In this document: positions 46,242 through 55,335 of the stretch, one piece after another | Layout: each line of letters starts with the position of its first letter | Position numbering within the stretch: the stretch's first letter is position 1 | Source of the DNA: Polyangiaceae bacterium | GTDB lineage: Bacteria; Myxococcota_A; Polyangia; Polyangiales; Polyangiaceae | Reading direction: 5' to 3' | Length of the DNA: 64,000 nt | Assembly (NCBI GenBank): GCA_016712345.1 | Contig: JADJRH010000011.1 | Location: 2,108,001-2,172,000, forward strand | Position numbers and translations under genes: made by a program | The notes under the pieces: generated by a model | What the model was told of the DNA's origin: nothing | Seen by the model: the letters and a program-made list of their open reading frames with translations, nothing else | Database searches by the model: none

Positions 46242-46285
46242 AAAAAACTGTTCCTCTCGTGTACCGTGCAGCCGATATGCTGAAG

Positions 46286-48019
46286 TTAGGTTGCCAGAGC
46301 AGGCATGGGTAGCTGCTCGGTTGAAATGGGTAGACCAACAGATGTTCCGAGCCTTGCTGTCTCCGCGGCCCAGGGCAGAGCGCCGGTGATGGAAGAGCCG
46401 GCCGGCATGGGAAGGTTGACACGCCGTTCCAGCTCGGCGCGCAGCGACTTGACCTCCCCAAGCAGAGCAAAGTCGACTTTGGTAATTCTCCTTGTCAAGT
46501 CGAGTGTGAAGGTGTGAATGGCCCTTCGATCCGAAAGTGGAACCGAGCGCGCAAACGCCAGCGCTTCACGCATGAATTGAATGGAAGTGCCCCCCACTTC
46601 CCGCGACATTGCAACGAGGCGACGGCCCAGATCTTGTGTCCACGTGTGGGGGTAGAAACGTTTCAGAACCTCGGCATCAAACCGAATGCCCATGTTCAGA
46701 TTGGCAACCCCGTCAACTTTGAAATTTCTACCAAAAAAGGCGGTGGTGGCAATGCGAAAGAGCAACTCTACCCGCTCGTCTCGCATTTGATAATTCCAAG
46801 CAAGGTAATCACCCGCGAGCCGCTTTTGCGACTCCAGCGTGGCTTTGAGAGGCGTGCCAGCGTACACTTCGGCTCGGCAGAAATTCCACGGAATGTGGGT
46901 ATGATCGGCCATGAAGTTGAGGTTGGATTCTACCCCGTGGAGAGTGGCCTCGGGGTCAAATATGAGCATGTTAAATGAGCTGTAGAGGCCTATTTCGTCG
47001 AAGACCTGAAGGGCCCGGCGGTTGTCTTCGGAGGTGATGCGCCGATTGAGACTGACGATGCCTTCGTCGCTGTTGGTTTCAATTCCAATGTAGGCCCGGA
47101 TCATCCCCATGTTTTGGAGCACGCGGAAAAGGTGCGGGTCGACGTCGTTGGGCCGGCATTTGATGACCAGTGCAATATCAGTCAGGCCTTCTTCGCGAAG
47201 GAGTTTGGCCATTTGTTCATACCGCTCAATGTTCTTGGGGGCGTAGGGTAGGAAAAAGTTATCGTCGTGAAAAACGAAGAGGCGAACGTGCCGACGGTGG
47301 TACTCACTCTTCATTTCTTCGACGATGTTTTCAACAGTGCGCATGCGGTATCGAGGGCCTTTGGCTGCATCGGCGTAGGCGTAAATGCAGCAGAAGGAAC
47401 AGTCGGCGTAACAACCGCGACTTCCCAAGATGGGGGCGGTGCGTACACCAAGCACTTGCATGGGGGTGCCGCGCCTGTCGGGGAAAGGAAGGGAGTTGAG
47501 TTTGGGCAGCGGCCGTTCAGGCCCCACATGAAGGGGTTGATTGGACGATCTACCCGCAATGGGTAGACTTTTTTGAACGGGGGCGCGGGTAACCAAGCCG
47601 GCGATTTCGGCTAGGGAACCGCCGGATTGCAGCGCCTGACAGAGTTCTACAAGTGTATCTTCACCCTCGTGTCGAACGATGGAGCTTACCGAGGGGTGAT
47701 CGCGGAGGATAGATTCATACTCGAAGGTGGCAAAGTGGCCGCCGCTTGTGACATGGCCGTCATACCCCGCAGCCCGAATGTCATTCGCCAAGGTGAGAAG
47801 GGCTTGCGCGCGATGTTGGAATGGAACGGAGATACCAACAACCTGAGCTTTGGACTTGAGGATGGCCTCGACGACGGCATTTCGAGCGGTGCCGGCAACG
47901 CCGTCATAAGCGAAAATCTCCGCTTCAAATCCAGCTTTTTCAACCGAAGCGGCGAGGTAACGAAGACTCAGATTTTCTTCGTGTTCGGAACCGACAAGCG
48001 CGACCTTGAACCCGTTCAT
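46286..48019 (-). CDS. B12-binding-domain radical SAM protein
   Basis: The start at ATG 48019 gives 577 aa and begins the cobalamin-binding fold directly (FKVALVGSEHEENLSLRYLAASVEKAG). Residues 1-135 are the B12-binding domain (VVGISVPFQHRAQ, HVTSGGHFATFEYESIL). The radical SAM core begins near residue 195 with RGCYADCSFCC, the CxxxCxxC motif that ligates [4Fe-4S]; later GMIRAYIGIETNSDEGI is a family block. The His of the B12 DxHxxG motif is not present, so cobalamin may bind base-on or weakly. Related enzymes methylate or rearrange unactivated carbons in natural products. It has no biosynthetic neighbour. A dispersed repeat lies 66 bp upstream. Confidence 0.88.
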   Translation of the reverse strand: MNGFKVALVGSEHEENLSLRYLAASVEKAGFEAEIFAYDGVAGTARNAVVEAILKSKAQVVGISVPFQHRAQALLTLANDIRAAGYDGHVTSGGHFATFEYESILRDHPSVSSIVRHEGEDTLVELCQALQSGGSLAEIAGLVTRAPVQKSLPIAGRSSNQPLHVGPERPLPKLNSLPFPDRRGTPMQVLGVRTAPILGSRGCYADCSFCCIYAYADAAKGPRYRMRTVENIVEEMKSEYHRRHVRLFVFHDDNFFLPYAPKNIERYEQMAKLLREEGLTDIALVIKCRPNDVDPHLFRVLQNMGMIRAYIGIETNSDEGIVSLNRRITSEDNRRALQVFDEIGLYSSFNMLIFDPEATLHGVESNLNFMADHTHIPWNFCRAEVYAGTPLKATLESQKRLAGDYLAWNYQMRDERVELLFRIATTAFFGRNFKVDGVANLNMGIRFDAEVLKRFYPHTWTQDLGRRLVAMSREVGGTSIQFMREALAFARSVPLSDRRAIHTFTLDLTRRITKVDFALLGEVKSLRAELERRVNLPMPAGSSITGALPWAAETARLGTSVGLPISTEQLPMPALAT

Positions 48020-48360
48020 GTCTTGCCCGCTTGGCAAGAGGCATGCCCGCTCCCAAATTAAGCGATAACAGCCATGCACGTTTTGCGAAGCACGGATTCA
48101 GGTCTTGTCGAGACATGCCAGTCACCTTTGCCCGTCGCCGCATGGAAAAGCGAAAAGCGCAGCGCGTCGGGTTCTCTACATGGAGTTCTGTTGCGAGAGT
48201 AGCCGGACGAAAACGTGAGACCGGCGAGACCGGTGTCAGGCCCGTTCCAATCATCCAGAGCCGCTAAACGCTCAAACGAGGAATGCTCTGAAACGCGACG
48301 TTTTCCAGGCTCTCCCGAGCTTTCACAGCGCCTCGATTTTCTTATCGCTTGATTTGGGTC
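48020..48360. other. 341-bp gene-free region containing a dispersed repeat
   Basis: Apart from repeat copy B (48085-48235), no coding frame or structured element is supported. Sequence from 48240 to 48360 shows nothing recognisable. Confidence 0.5.
48085..48235 (+). repeat. Dispersed repeat, copy B
   Basis: The second copy of the element at 28918-29069, in the same orientation, with a one-to-few-base indel near the AGCC(A)CGACG segment. Both copies lie directly upstream of minus-strand genes. Confidence 0.8.
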
Positions 48361-48987
48361 TTAGTCTTTGAGCGACTCCATGAGACAACGAAGGGTGTTT
48401 TCAGGAAGGAGGCGTTTGAGTACGGTTTCTTCGGCGCACTTGGGTAGATCGACACTGCACGTCAGATCGCTTGTGCACTCATCTTCGATCTCGTCGATCA
48501 CGTCGTCACTCCAGGGGAGAAGAACCATTCCAAGTCCAACTTTTTCACCCTCTTCAGGGTAGAAAAGCTCTTCACACCCATCCACTCCAAAGAGGCACTT
48601 GTTGCAATAGCTGTCTACCAGTTCGTAATGCTCTTCTGTGGGGACAAAGTTGTACGTGGACTTGGCGAAACATTCTGCGGGTGAGCCGGTGGCCTGGGAG
48701 CAGGCCGCAATGGCCTCCACAATCGGGTCTGACAAGATGCCGAGGACATCTTCACAATCGGCCGCGATCTGAACGTCGCACAGGGACAATGCTTCACCAT
48801 GGGCGAGGTTTTTTGCCACTTCGAGGCACACTTCTTCGCGCGCAAGCGCGGCGGGGGTGGATGCCGAGCTGTGGTCGTCTTCAATCGCGGACTCAATCAA
48901 CTCGCCTGCCACGTCAATCGCTCCGCAACCTGAAAGACAGGCGGATGCGGCGACCAGGGCGGCGAACAGGGTGGATTTGAAGTTCAT
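48361..48987 (-). CDS. Cys-rich lipoprotein of unknown function
   Basis: ATG 48987 gives 208 aa with a lipoprotein signal peptide (STLFAALVAASACLSGC). The mature protein is acidic and contains about 12 Cys (EEVCLEVAKNLAHGEALSLCDVQIAADCEDVL, VDSYCNKCLFGVDGCEELFYPEEGEK, CTSDLTCSVDLPKCAEETV). The spaced Cys suggest several disulfides or a small metal site. The longer frame to 49092 lacks signal features. No homologue is recognised. Confidence 0.65.
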   Translation of the reverse strand: MNFKSTLFAALVAASACLSGCGAIDVAGELIESAIEDDHSSASTPAALAREEVCLEVAKNLAHGEALSLCDVQIAADCEDVLGILSDPIVEAIAACSQATGSPAECFAKSTYNFVPTEEHYELVDSYCNKCLFGVDGCEELFYPEEGEKVGLGMVLLPWSDDVIDEIEDECTSDLTCSVDLPKCAEETVLKRLLPENTLRCLMESLKD

Positions 48988-49111
48988 GCCCAGCGCTATC
49001 GCAGTGATCGTGCCGATATTGATGACATGGGAAACCCCGAGTTTTGTGTGCTTCTGCCGGCGAAACGAGGCGCAGTGTAACCGATTGGCCACATGGCGTT
49101 TGGTTCACACT

Positions 49112-49375
49112 CTACTTCTTGTTGCCTCGTTCGAGTTGAAACCGCGGGTGGGACACCACCCGGTGTTTGAGGGCGGCGTTTTGACGCACTGCGGGTTGAC
49201 GCAAAAGGTGATTCAAGAGATCGGGAGGCGTGGCTCGAAAGCGAAGGAGCTGTTGAATGAGAGTGACGGAGGTCACAGGTCGACTTGTCAAGAGCTGCGC
49301 CGTGCGCGCGTCGAGCGTTGCGCCCGGGACGAGGGCGAGGCATCGAGCTTCGGTTCTCCCTATCAGGTCGGCGCG
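49112..49375 (-). other. In-frame 3' extension beyond a TAG stop
   Basis: The reading frame of the gene ending at 49376 stays open after its TAG for 87 more codons to a second TAG at 49112-49114. The extension (RADLIGRTEARCLALVPG, LIQQLLRFRATPPDLLNHLLRQ) continues the helical, Leu-rich style of the preceding protein. A CAG-to-TAG change (…ATAE-Q/stop-RADL…) would explain it. Confidence 0.55.
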
Positions 49376-50335
49376 CTATTCGGCGGTAGCGCGATGGAAA
49401 GCGCGGGCGAGTAGAGAAAGCAATGTGGGTCGCGAACGGGAATGCACTTCGGCCGAGTTGACAAGGGAGTGGAGGGCGTGCAAACCCTTAGATCCGAGCG
49501 CGCGAAGAAGCCCGGCCTCACTCACTGCGCCGTTTTTGAGCAGCGCTCGAAGCACGTCGGCATCGGTCAGAAAATCTACCCGGTTATAAAGCGCATCAAG
49601 CCCCGCAGAACTCGAATGCACAAGGGCGACAATCCGGGCGTGGGCCGGCCCTACCCGGGGAGATTGGAGCAGGGCTTGAATTACCTTGGGATCGGGATCG
49701 TAGGCGAGGGCCGTGAGCAGTTCATCGGAAGCGGTGGCAATGGCGGCGATGCGGCGCGGCACAGGCAGAACAGCAAACTCTCTATACCAAAGAGCGCGAT
49801 GGGTAGGGTGCGGATTATAACCGGGGAGAAGGGGCTCTGTCAGATCGGTGGGGAGCTGAGAGTTGTTGCCTGCCGGAGATGATGGCGGAGGGGGCGGATC
49901 GATCAGTTCAAGAGCCACAAGCCCTTCTAGAATTTCAAGGATAACTTTTGGTTTATAACCCGTGATCCAGGCGATTTGAACGGCGGATCGAATGCCATTG
50001 GCACGAGCGTACACCATGTGAGCGTGGGCCGACAGTTGAACGTCGGTGGGTAGATCTGGAACTTTGCGCGTGGGGATCCAGTTGTAAAGATCGGGGACGG
50101 TGGACGACACATCAGGGCCGGGGGACTGTGGAGCGGGCCGATCCCCCAAGCGACGGGAAGGGCGCCGCAGGCGCGGCCGGATATTAAGCCTCACGGTGAG
50201 GCGAGAGAGCATTGGATGTGCCGGCGGAGCGGAATTGGTAGAACTGCTTGAAATGGTGCAAATGATGCGAACGATTCTACTGCCCGCCTGACAAAGAAGG
50301 GCACCGGCAGCGACCGATGTGACGATCTTCGGCAT
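49376..50335 (-). CDS. Helical-repeat protein with premature in-frame TAG
   Basis: ATG 50335 gives 319 aa up to a TAG at 49376-49378. A short Cys-containing N-terminal segment (TSVAAGALLCQAGSRIVRIICTI) could be a signal or membrane segment. A basic/Pro linker follows, a wHTH-like region (ANGIRSAVQIAWITGYKPKVILEILEGLVALELI), then HEAT-like repeats from about residue 190 (AIATASDELLTALAYDPDPKVIQALLQSP, YNRVDFLTDADVLRALLKNGAVSEAGLLRALGSKGL). The protein stops inside a repeat, and the frame remains open for 87 codons. This is either a nonsense mutation or stop readthrough. Function unknown. Confidence 0.6.
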   Translation of the reverse strand: MPKIVTSVAAGALLCQAGSRIVRIICTISSSSTNSAPPAHPMLSRLTVRLNIRPRLRRPSRRLGDRPAPQSPGPDVSSTVPDLYNWIPTRKVPDLPTDVQLSAHAHMVYARANGIRSAVQIAWITGYKPKVILEILEGLVALELIDPPPPPSSPAGNNSQLPTDLTEPLLPGYNPHPTHRALWYREFAVLPVPRRIAAIATASDELLTALAYDPDPKVIQALLQSPRVGPAHARIVALVHSSSAGLDALYNRVDFLTDADVLRALLKNGAVSEAGLLRALGSKGLHALHSLVNSAEVHSRSRPTLLSLLARAFHRATAE

Positions 50336-50441
50336 GCTCCCCGAACAGGGCGGCAGCATTGGAGCTGGGAGTACCCAGCGTCGCGTGTAGAGTGTCTCAA
50401 CGAACTTTACACTTGCCGGTACGAAACTTTAACAAACCCTC

Positions 50442-52916
50442 TTGCGCACACGAAAACGGTCGCTGTATTCTTTGGTGGTGAAGCCGATTGGCCGTTGTGT
50501 ACTCTTGGTAACAGCGCTCGCCGCTGGATGTGTCACTCCGGAAAGTCAACCCGGGACATGGGGAGAAACGCAGAGCGACGAAGGCGAAGCTCTACCCAAC
50601 CCGCCGCCCTACGGTCCTTTCTTTATTCTACCCAATCAGGATGACGACGACGACAACGGTTCGGTGGACTATTATCAATCGTCGCCTCCACCGGGTGATG
50701 ATGAAGTGTACATTCTTGATGTGCCGGCCAATCTCTTTTCAGTGCCCGGCAAGGCAATCGGTTTGGCCGCCGCGGGGGACGTGGCAAATCTGACGGTTCG
50801 GTATAACGGCGCCGTTGTTCTCGGACCTTCTGCCACGGTGACGTGTCCAGAGATTCCACTGTCAGGCGCAAGCTTGGAGATTGAAATATCTACCCCCGCC
50901 CGCTTTGTCACGCTGACGCTTCACCTCATTGATGACAACAGTACGTCGCTCGCTTCGGAGTCCGTTCGCATTGCGTCCTCCCCCTATTTTCTAGATCATC
51001 ATCTGCAAGAAACAGAACGGGTATGGGTGATGGACGCGGAGTGGTTGAAAAGCGGCAATTCAATCGAAAACGTGCAGATGGTGACAACGCTCAAGTCATT
51101 GCTGGGTGGGCAGCTTGAGACAATTGACGGGGCCACCTACGGTCAGGATATTTGGGTACAAGACGAATTTGAAATGGCGTCAGCCGCGGCATTTTATGCA
51201 AACAAGAGGCTCGATGTGGCCCTCAACTCGCCGCGCGATCGGGCGCTTGACAAATGGGTGAAGGCGCTCGCCAAGCCTGACACGGCCGTGGACGATCTAC
51301 CCGGGGCCGGAAGCACTTATGATTCGTTTGGAAACCTTGAAACGTCACCTCCCGTAACGGTCAACGGGGTGGAGTACCCGTTTGGTCGCATTTACTACGG
51401 ATCGGCGATGGATTCGGCACTCAAGAATCAATTGAAGAGTCAGAAAATCGGCGGCCCCATCAACTTTGAAGTTCAGAAACCATTTGAGATTGATACGTCA
51501 TGGCTTGAGGTGGGCCACGTGGATGAGATCATCACGATGGTGCCCGATCCGGCTGCCTCACAGGGGTTTCGCGTGCTGATTGCGAGCGGGGTCCGCGCCA
51601 TCGAAATCATGAAAAACATGGACCCGGCGGACAAGCTTACTCTGTACGGTGAGGCTTACAAAAAACCGACCGTGGGCGACTTTTTGGCGCAGACCAGCCT
51701 CGTCATGTTCAACCAAAATCTGGAAACGCTGCATCTTGCGCCCCTCAAAAACCTCCTCAAGGCCGAACTTGGGATCACGGACAGCGACATCTACCCTGTG
51801 CCGGTGTTATTCGCCGAAAAAAACCACACCTCGGCCTTGACGCCCGATATTGTCAATCTGCTGCTGATCAATTCAACAGCGCAGGGCACGGTCGCCGTTA
51901 TTCCCGACCCTTTCTTTAGGGCAGACGTCGGCAACCGATTTGATCCTTACAATGGAAAACAACCCCAACCGTATGATCCGATGAACATCGGTGACCAATC
52001 GGCGGACCCGTTTATTGCAGACATGATCGCGGCCCTACCCGCCGGAGTAAAAGCGGTATTTGTGGATGATTGGCTTTACCATCGGTTGGACGGGGAGGTT
52101 CACTGCGGCACCAATTCACTCAGAAAGCCTTGGGAACCAGCCGGAAAGGCGTGGTGGCAGAGTTTCACGTTGCCGCCGCTCACTCCCGCTCCGTGGACAT
52201 GTGGTTGTTCACCTCAAATGTACACAACACCGCCGGCCTTTGTGGGGACGCCCACACCCACATCGGGTGGGAAAATTGACTGGGCCGCGTTGGACCAAGA
52301 AATGGTCACTTATACCGATCCACAAAATCTCGCTTTTGTGGCAAAAATTCCGTACGAACCGGGCAACGGCTGCGGGGAGATCACGTTTGACCTTCCCACA
52401 CCCTGTGGGCCGTCGAGTTATACCGATTACACTTTGTGGCGCATGGGTGGAGCTTCAGGGACGTTGCTGTTTCCGCCTCAGATTCCGCAGTATTTTAACG
52501 AATGGGTACACAACCCCGGCTTCACGGCCGATGGGATGATGGATCCGGGGTATACCCATCCTGAAAAAACAACGGTGGTGGCTTGTCAGGGACTCGGAGT
52601 GGGCTATTGCGCAATTGGGCCTTACGGTTCGGGGACCGATGACACCGCGCTCATTCCCAGCGATCTGGCCAGGCTTGATACCACGCCCGGCCCGCTTCAA
52701 CCAGGTGCCTACGGCGGTAAAATTCGAGCGTTTCCGGTGTACCAACGCGCTCAGCCTGACACGACGTTGCCGGTGGGATATCAACTTTGTTTTGATACAC
52801 TTCACCTCCACGCTCAGGGCGGTGGAGTGCAGGGAACCTGTCAAAACGACGGGCAATATCATGGCTCGATTTATGTCCAATTCCAAGCGACGGAGAAGGT
52901 CTGTGCAGCGCCTTAA
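50442..52916 (+). CDS. Protein-arginine deiminase (PAD, animal-type) lipoprotein
   Basis: PAD enzymes convert protein arginine to citrulline. The frame opens at TTG 50442 (824 aa; GTG 50475 is an alternative), with a lipobox near ALAAGC and a Pro/Asp-rich linker. Catalytic residues of the PAD_C domain are all present: Asp241 in DIWVQDEFE, His359 and Asp361 in EVGHVDE, and the nucleophile Cys555 in HCGTNSLRKPW. The strand block DVALNSPRDRAL also matches human PAD. The calcium-binding PAD_N/PAD_M domains are replaced by a short beta domain. About 250 extra C-terminal residues carry Cys pairs. It is followed by coupled HEAT and Cys-rich lipoprotein genes. Confidence 0.88.
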   Translation: MRTRKRSLYSLVVKPIGRCVLLVTALAAGCVTPESQPGTWGETQSDEGEALPNPPPYGPFFILPNQDDDDDNGSVDYYQSSPPPGDDEVYILDVPANLFSVPGKAIGLAAAGDVANLTVRYNGAVVLGPSATVTCPEIPLSGASLEIEISTPARFVTLTLHLIDDNSTSLASESVRIASSPYFLDHHLQETERVWVMDAEWLKSGNSIENVQMVTTLKSLLGGQLETIDGATYGQDIWVQDEFEMASAAAFYANKRLDVALNSPRDRALDKWVKALAKPDTAVDDLPGAGSTYDSFGNLETSPPVTVNGVEYPFGRIYYGSAMDSALKNQLKSQKIGGPINFEVQKPFEIDTSWLEVGHVDEIITMVPDPAASQGFRVLIASGVRAIEIMKNMDPADKLTLYGEAYKKPTVGDFLAQTSLVMFNQNLETLHLAPLKNLLKAELGITDSDIYPVPVLFAEKNHTSALTPDIVNLLLINSTAQGTVAVIPDPFFRADVGNRFDPYNGKQPQPYDPMNIGDQSADPFIADMIAALPAGVKAVFVDDWLYHRLDGEVHCGTNSLRKPWEPAGKAWWQSFTLPPLTPAPWTCGCSPQMYTTPPAFVGTPTPTSGGKIDWAALDQEMVTYTDPQNLAFVAKIPYEPGNGCGEITFDLPTPCGPSSYTDYTLWRMGGASGTLLFPPQIPQYFNEWVHNPGFTADGMMDPGYTHPEKTTVVACQGLGVGYCAIGPYGSGTDDTALIPSDLARLDTTPGPLQPGAYGGKIRAFPVYQRAQPDTTLPVGYQLCFDTLHLHAQGGGVQGTCQNDGQYHGSIYVQFQATEKVCAAP

Positions 52917-53787
52917 ACTTCGACTTTTTGCTCCCGTCATGGGGATGCGGCTCGCCGCAGTTGCGAGTTTCGGGCTGATGTTGGCGGCGTGTCAGGATCC
53001 GGTAGATTCAGGAGGAAACGCTCCGGCGTCGGTCGCGACCGCGGAAGAAGGGGCACCTGTAACGGCTGCTCTTCCCAAGGGGGTAGGTTGGCGCGACTGG
53101 GTAAAGGTGGAAACCGAGCGGCTGACACGTGAGGAGCCCGCGTTGGTGGCGCAGTTGAGCGAGCTTGTTCCCCTCACCACACGAAGTGGGAAAAAGCGAT
53201 TTGTGTCGCCGGCTCTTCAAAACCCGTGGGCAACACCGCTGCTTTTGGGTCGCCTGATGGCACAAACGGATGATGTTTCTACCCGGCGAGGGATCGCCGA
53301 GGCGCTCGGACTTACCAAAGGGCCTTATGCAGAAGCGTTGTTTGATCTGCTGAGCACCGAACCTGCCCCGGAGGTTCGCGAAGCGCTGACGGACCTTCTG
53401 CGGGACACGGACGTGTACACAACGTGGCAAGCGCTTGAAAAGGCTCTCGGCGACGAGTCTGACATGGTTCGGGCCGAAGCGATCCATGTGACTATGGCGC
53501 GATCTGACAGAAAAAAGGTTGAGCCCCACGTGATTAAAGCGCTTGAAAATGAGGGGCTTGAAACGCGACGCGCGGCCATTTTTGCTGTGTCCGTGCTGCG
53601 TCCGGCCGGGGCGAAGCCGGCTCTTGAACGCATGGTTGACGGTCGGGGTGCATTGCGTGCGGCGGCGCTGCTGGCGCTTTACCGGGTGGATCCGGCAGCG
53701 GTGCGTTCGCGCGGCGATTTGGACATTCTCGCGGCCGATCCAACGATGGTAGGGGTGGTGGCTGAGATCCGCAGGGGTGAACCTTGA
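52903..53787 (+). CDS. HEAT-repeat lipoprotein downstream of the PAD gene
   Basis: GTG 52903, preceded by GGAGAAGG and overlapping the PAD 3' end by 14 bp, gives 294 aa. A lipoprotein signal follows (LAAVASFGLMLAAC). ATG 52939 is an alternative. The mature part has HEAT-like helix pairs: QNPWATPLLLGRLMAQTDDVSTRRGIAEALGL, EVREALTDLLRDTDVYTTWQALEKALGDESDMVRAEAIHV, ENEGLETRRAAIFAVSVLRPAGAKPALERM, LRAAALLALYRVDP. It is probably a protein-binding scaffold anchored beside the deiminase. Its stop overlaps the next start (TTGA). Confidence 0.75.
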   Translation: MQRLKLRLFAPVMGMRLAAVASFGLMLAACQDPVDSGGNAPASVATAEEGAPVTAALPKGVGWRDWVKVETERLTREEPALVAQLSELVPLTTRSGKKRFVSPALQNPWATPLLLGRLMAQTDDVSTRRGIAEALGLTKGPYAEALFDLLSTEPAPEVREALTDLLRDTDVYTTWQALEKALGDESDMVRAEAIHVTMARSDRKKVEPHVIKALENEGLETRRAAIFAVSVLRPAGAKPALERMVDGRGALRAAALLALYRVDPAAVRSRGDLDILAADPTMVGVVAEIRRGEP

Positions 53788-54500
53788 TCGCGCATCGGGG
53801 CTTTCTGTTGAGGGTGTTGGGCTTGCTGCTATGTCTTCCCCTGGGCTGTGATGGGGACGGTGAGACAACAGGCAATTCAACCTCGGCCAGCGGCGGTTCC
53901 GGGGGTGGATCATCCACTTCAACCGCGGTGGGAGGTGCCCCGTCCGGCGGTTCCGGCGGCGCGGGTGGAGCCACCACGACGGGGCCCAATCCTGTCACGT
54001 TGATCGCTGAAAAATGCGACGCTTTTTGCAGTCAGGTGGCGGCGTGTGGGGGAGAAAAAGCCGCGTGTGAAGAGGGATGTTTGGCCGAAGGGGAGTATAG
54101 TTCACTTGTGGGGCTCACGTGTACACCGGCCTTTATCGGCGTGTTAGAATGTGCGACGGCGCTCTCTTGTGGAGCGCTGGATGTGCACCTCATGTCAGCC
54201 GGAATGGAAGGGGAGTGTACACAAGAAGTTGCAAGCTACCTGTCTGAACCGGCGTGCTCACCGCCAGCTGTATGCGACGATGCCTGCGCCGTATTGGTAG
54301 GTTGCGACGTTAGTCTCACCCTGAACGTTTGCCGATTTGACTGTGGGGCGCACATTCAACTGGGCGCGTTAACCGCTTCGGGGGCGTGTGAAGGATATCA
54401 AACCGACTATTATACATGTGTGGCCGGCGCTGCGTGTTCGTCCCTGGCCGATGGTTCGGCGTGCGCCGCCGAAAAAGAAGCGATCGCCGACTGCTTGTGA
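53784..54500 (+). CDS. Cys-rich lipoprotein, third gene of the PAD cluster
   Basis: A 238-aa lipoprotein starting at TTG 53784, coupled to the previous stop by TTGA. The signal peptide (VLGLLLCLPLGC) is followed by a Gly/Ser/Thr spacer. Residues ~75-238 contain about 18 Cys in a repeating pattern (EKCDAFCSQVAACGGEKAACEEGCLAEG, CTPAFIGVLECATALSCGAL, CDDACAVLVGCDVSLTLNVCRFDCG). This resembles the cysteine-rich lipoproteins common in Myxococcota and would be disulfide-stabilised on the cell surface. Function unknown. It ends 28 bp from a convergent gene. Confidence 0.75.
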   Translation: MIAHRGFLLRVLGLLLCLPLGCDGDGETTGNSTSASGGSGGGSSTSTAVGGAPSGGSGGAGGATTTGPNPVTLIAEKCDAFCSQVAACGGEKAACEEGCLAEGEYSSLVGLTCTPAFIGVLECATALSCGALDVHLMSAGMEGECTQEVASYLSEPACSPPAVCDDACAVLVGCDVSLTLNVCRFDCGAHIQLGALTASGACEGYQTDYYTCVAGAACSSLADGSACAAEKEAIADCL

Positions 54501-54528
54501 ACAAACTCTGGGCCGAAAAAGCGCTTCG

Positions 54529-55335
54529 TTAAAGAAGGGCTCGGCGGACCTCAATCAGCCACTCTTCGAGGTTGGCAACGGCGCTTTCAGGTGGTTCTAC
54601 CGGTAGGGGAGATTTGCCTACCGAAGTGTGGAGCATTTCTACAGCGCGGTCTGCGAGGGCAAGAAAGTGTTCTGCGTCGGCCGGGGTAAGTTGAGTATTC
54701 TCACCTTGAAGTTTGGCTTGAATCAGGGCGCTCGCTTCTTCAAAGCCGTAGGGTACACAAAGGTCGGCGAGGTTCGTGACGATTTCGCCGGTGTTGAGGA
54801 CGTGTACACCTGTCAGGGCTGTGCGGAGGACGTAGAGGAGTTTCTTAGCCGTTGCACTTTTGGTGAACTGGTCGCGTTGGTTTTTTGCAAAACCAATGTA
54901 GTGAGCCGCAATTTTCCTAGAAAGTGCGGCATGAACGAGAGGCGCAAGAGTTGGAAGGAGGGGGGTTGATTGGATGGCAAGCTTGCCGAGAAATCGTTCA
55001 ATATAATTGCCATTACCGTGAATGACACCGAGGAGGACCGGCTTCAGTTCGTTGGAAGTATAGTCGATTTCAACTCCGCTGATCACCTGCATGCGGTCCG
55101 CGTGGAAATTGACGTTGGTGAGGCCGAGAAGGCTGCGGGTTGGGGCGATGTGAACGGCTTTGAGGTCAAGGTCGCTGTCGGGGGATGGAAAACCGTACGC
55201 GTGAGCGCCGGAGAGGGCGACAACGAGGTGGACGCGTTTGGCGCTTTCTTCGGCCAAAACTTGGGTCATCACCTCGGCGGCGTGGGTAGATAAAAGACCT
55301 TGTGGAAGGTGTGTTTGATGGGTAGGCTCGGTCAT
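54529..55335 (-). CDS. Pol-beta superfamily nucleotidyltransferase (COG3541-like)
   Basis: The 268-aa protein has the nucleotidyltransferase signature ALSGAHAYGFPSPDSDLDLKAVHIAP at about residues 40-65 (G[SA]xAYG...SDxD). The two Asp of SDLDL should ligate the metal. Helical regions follow (HAALSRKIAAHYIGFAKNQRDQF, AKKLLYVLRTALTGVHVLNTGEI), as in COG3541-type proteins. These are known from phage- or toxin-related and tRNA-directed nucleotidyltransferases, but the target here is unknown. Its ATG overlaps the stop of a paralogous gene by ATGA. Confidence 0.8.
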   Translation of the reverse strand: MTEPTHQTHLPQGLLSTHAAEVMTQVLAEESAKRVHLVVALSGAHAYGFPSPDSDLDLKAVHIAPTRSLLGLTNVNFHADRMQVISGVEIDYTSNELKPVLLGVIHGNGNYIERFLGKLAIQSTPLLPTLAPLVHAALSRKIAAHYIGFAKNQRDQFTKSATAKKLLYVLRTALTGVHVLNTGEIVTNLADLCVPYGFEEASALIQAKLQGENTQLTPADAEHFLALADRAVEMLHTSVGKSPLPVEPPESAVANLEEWLIEVRRALL

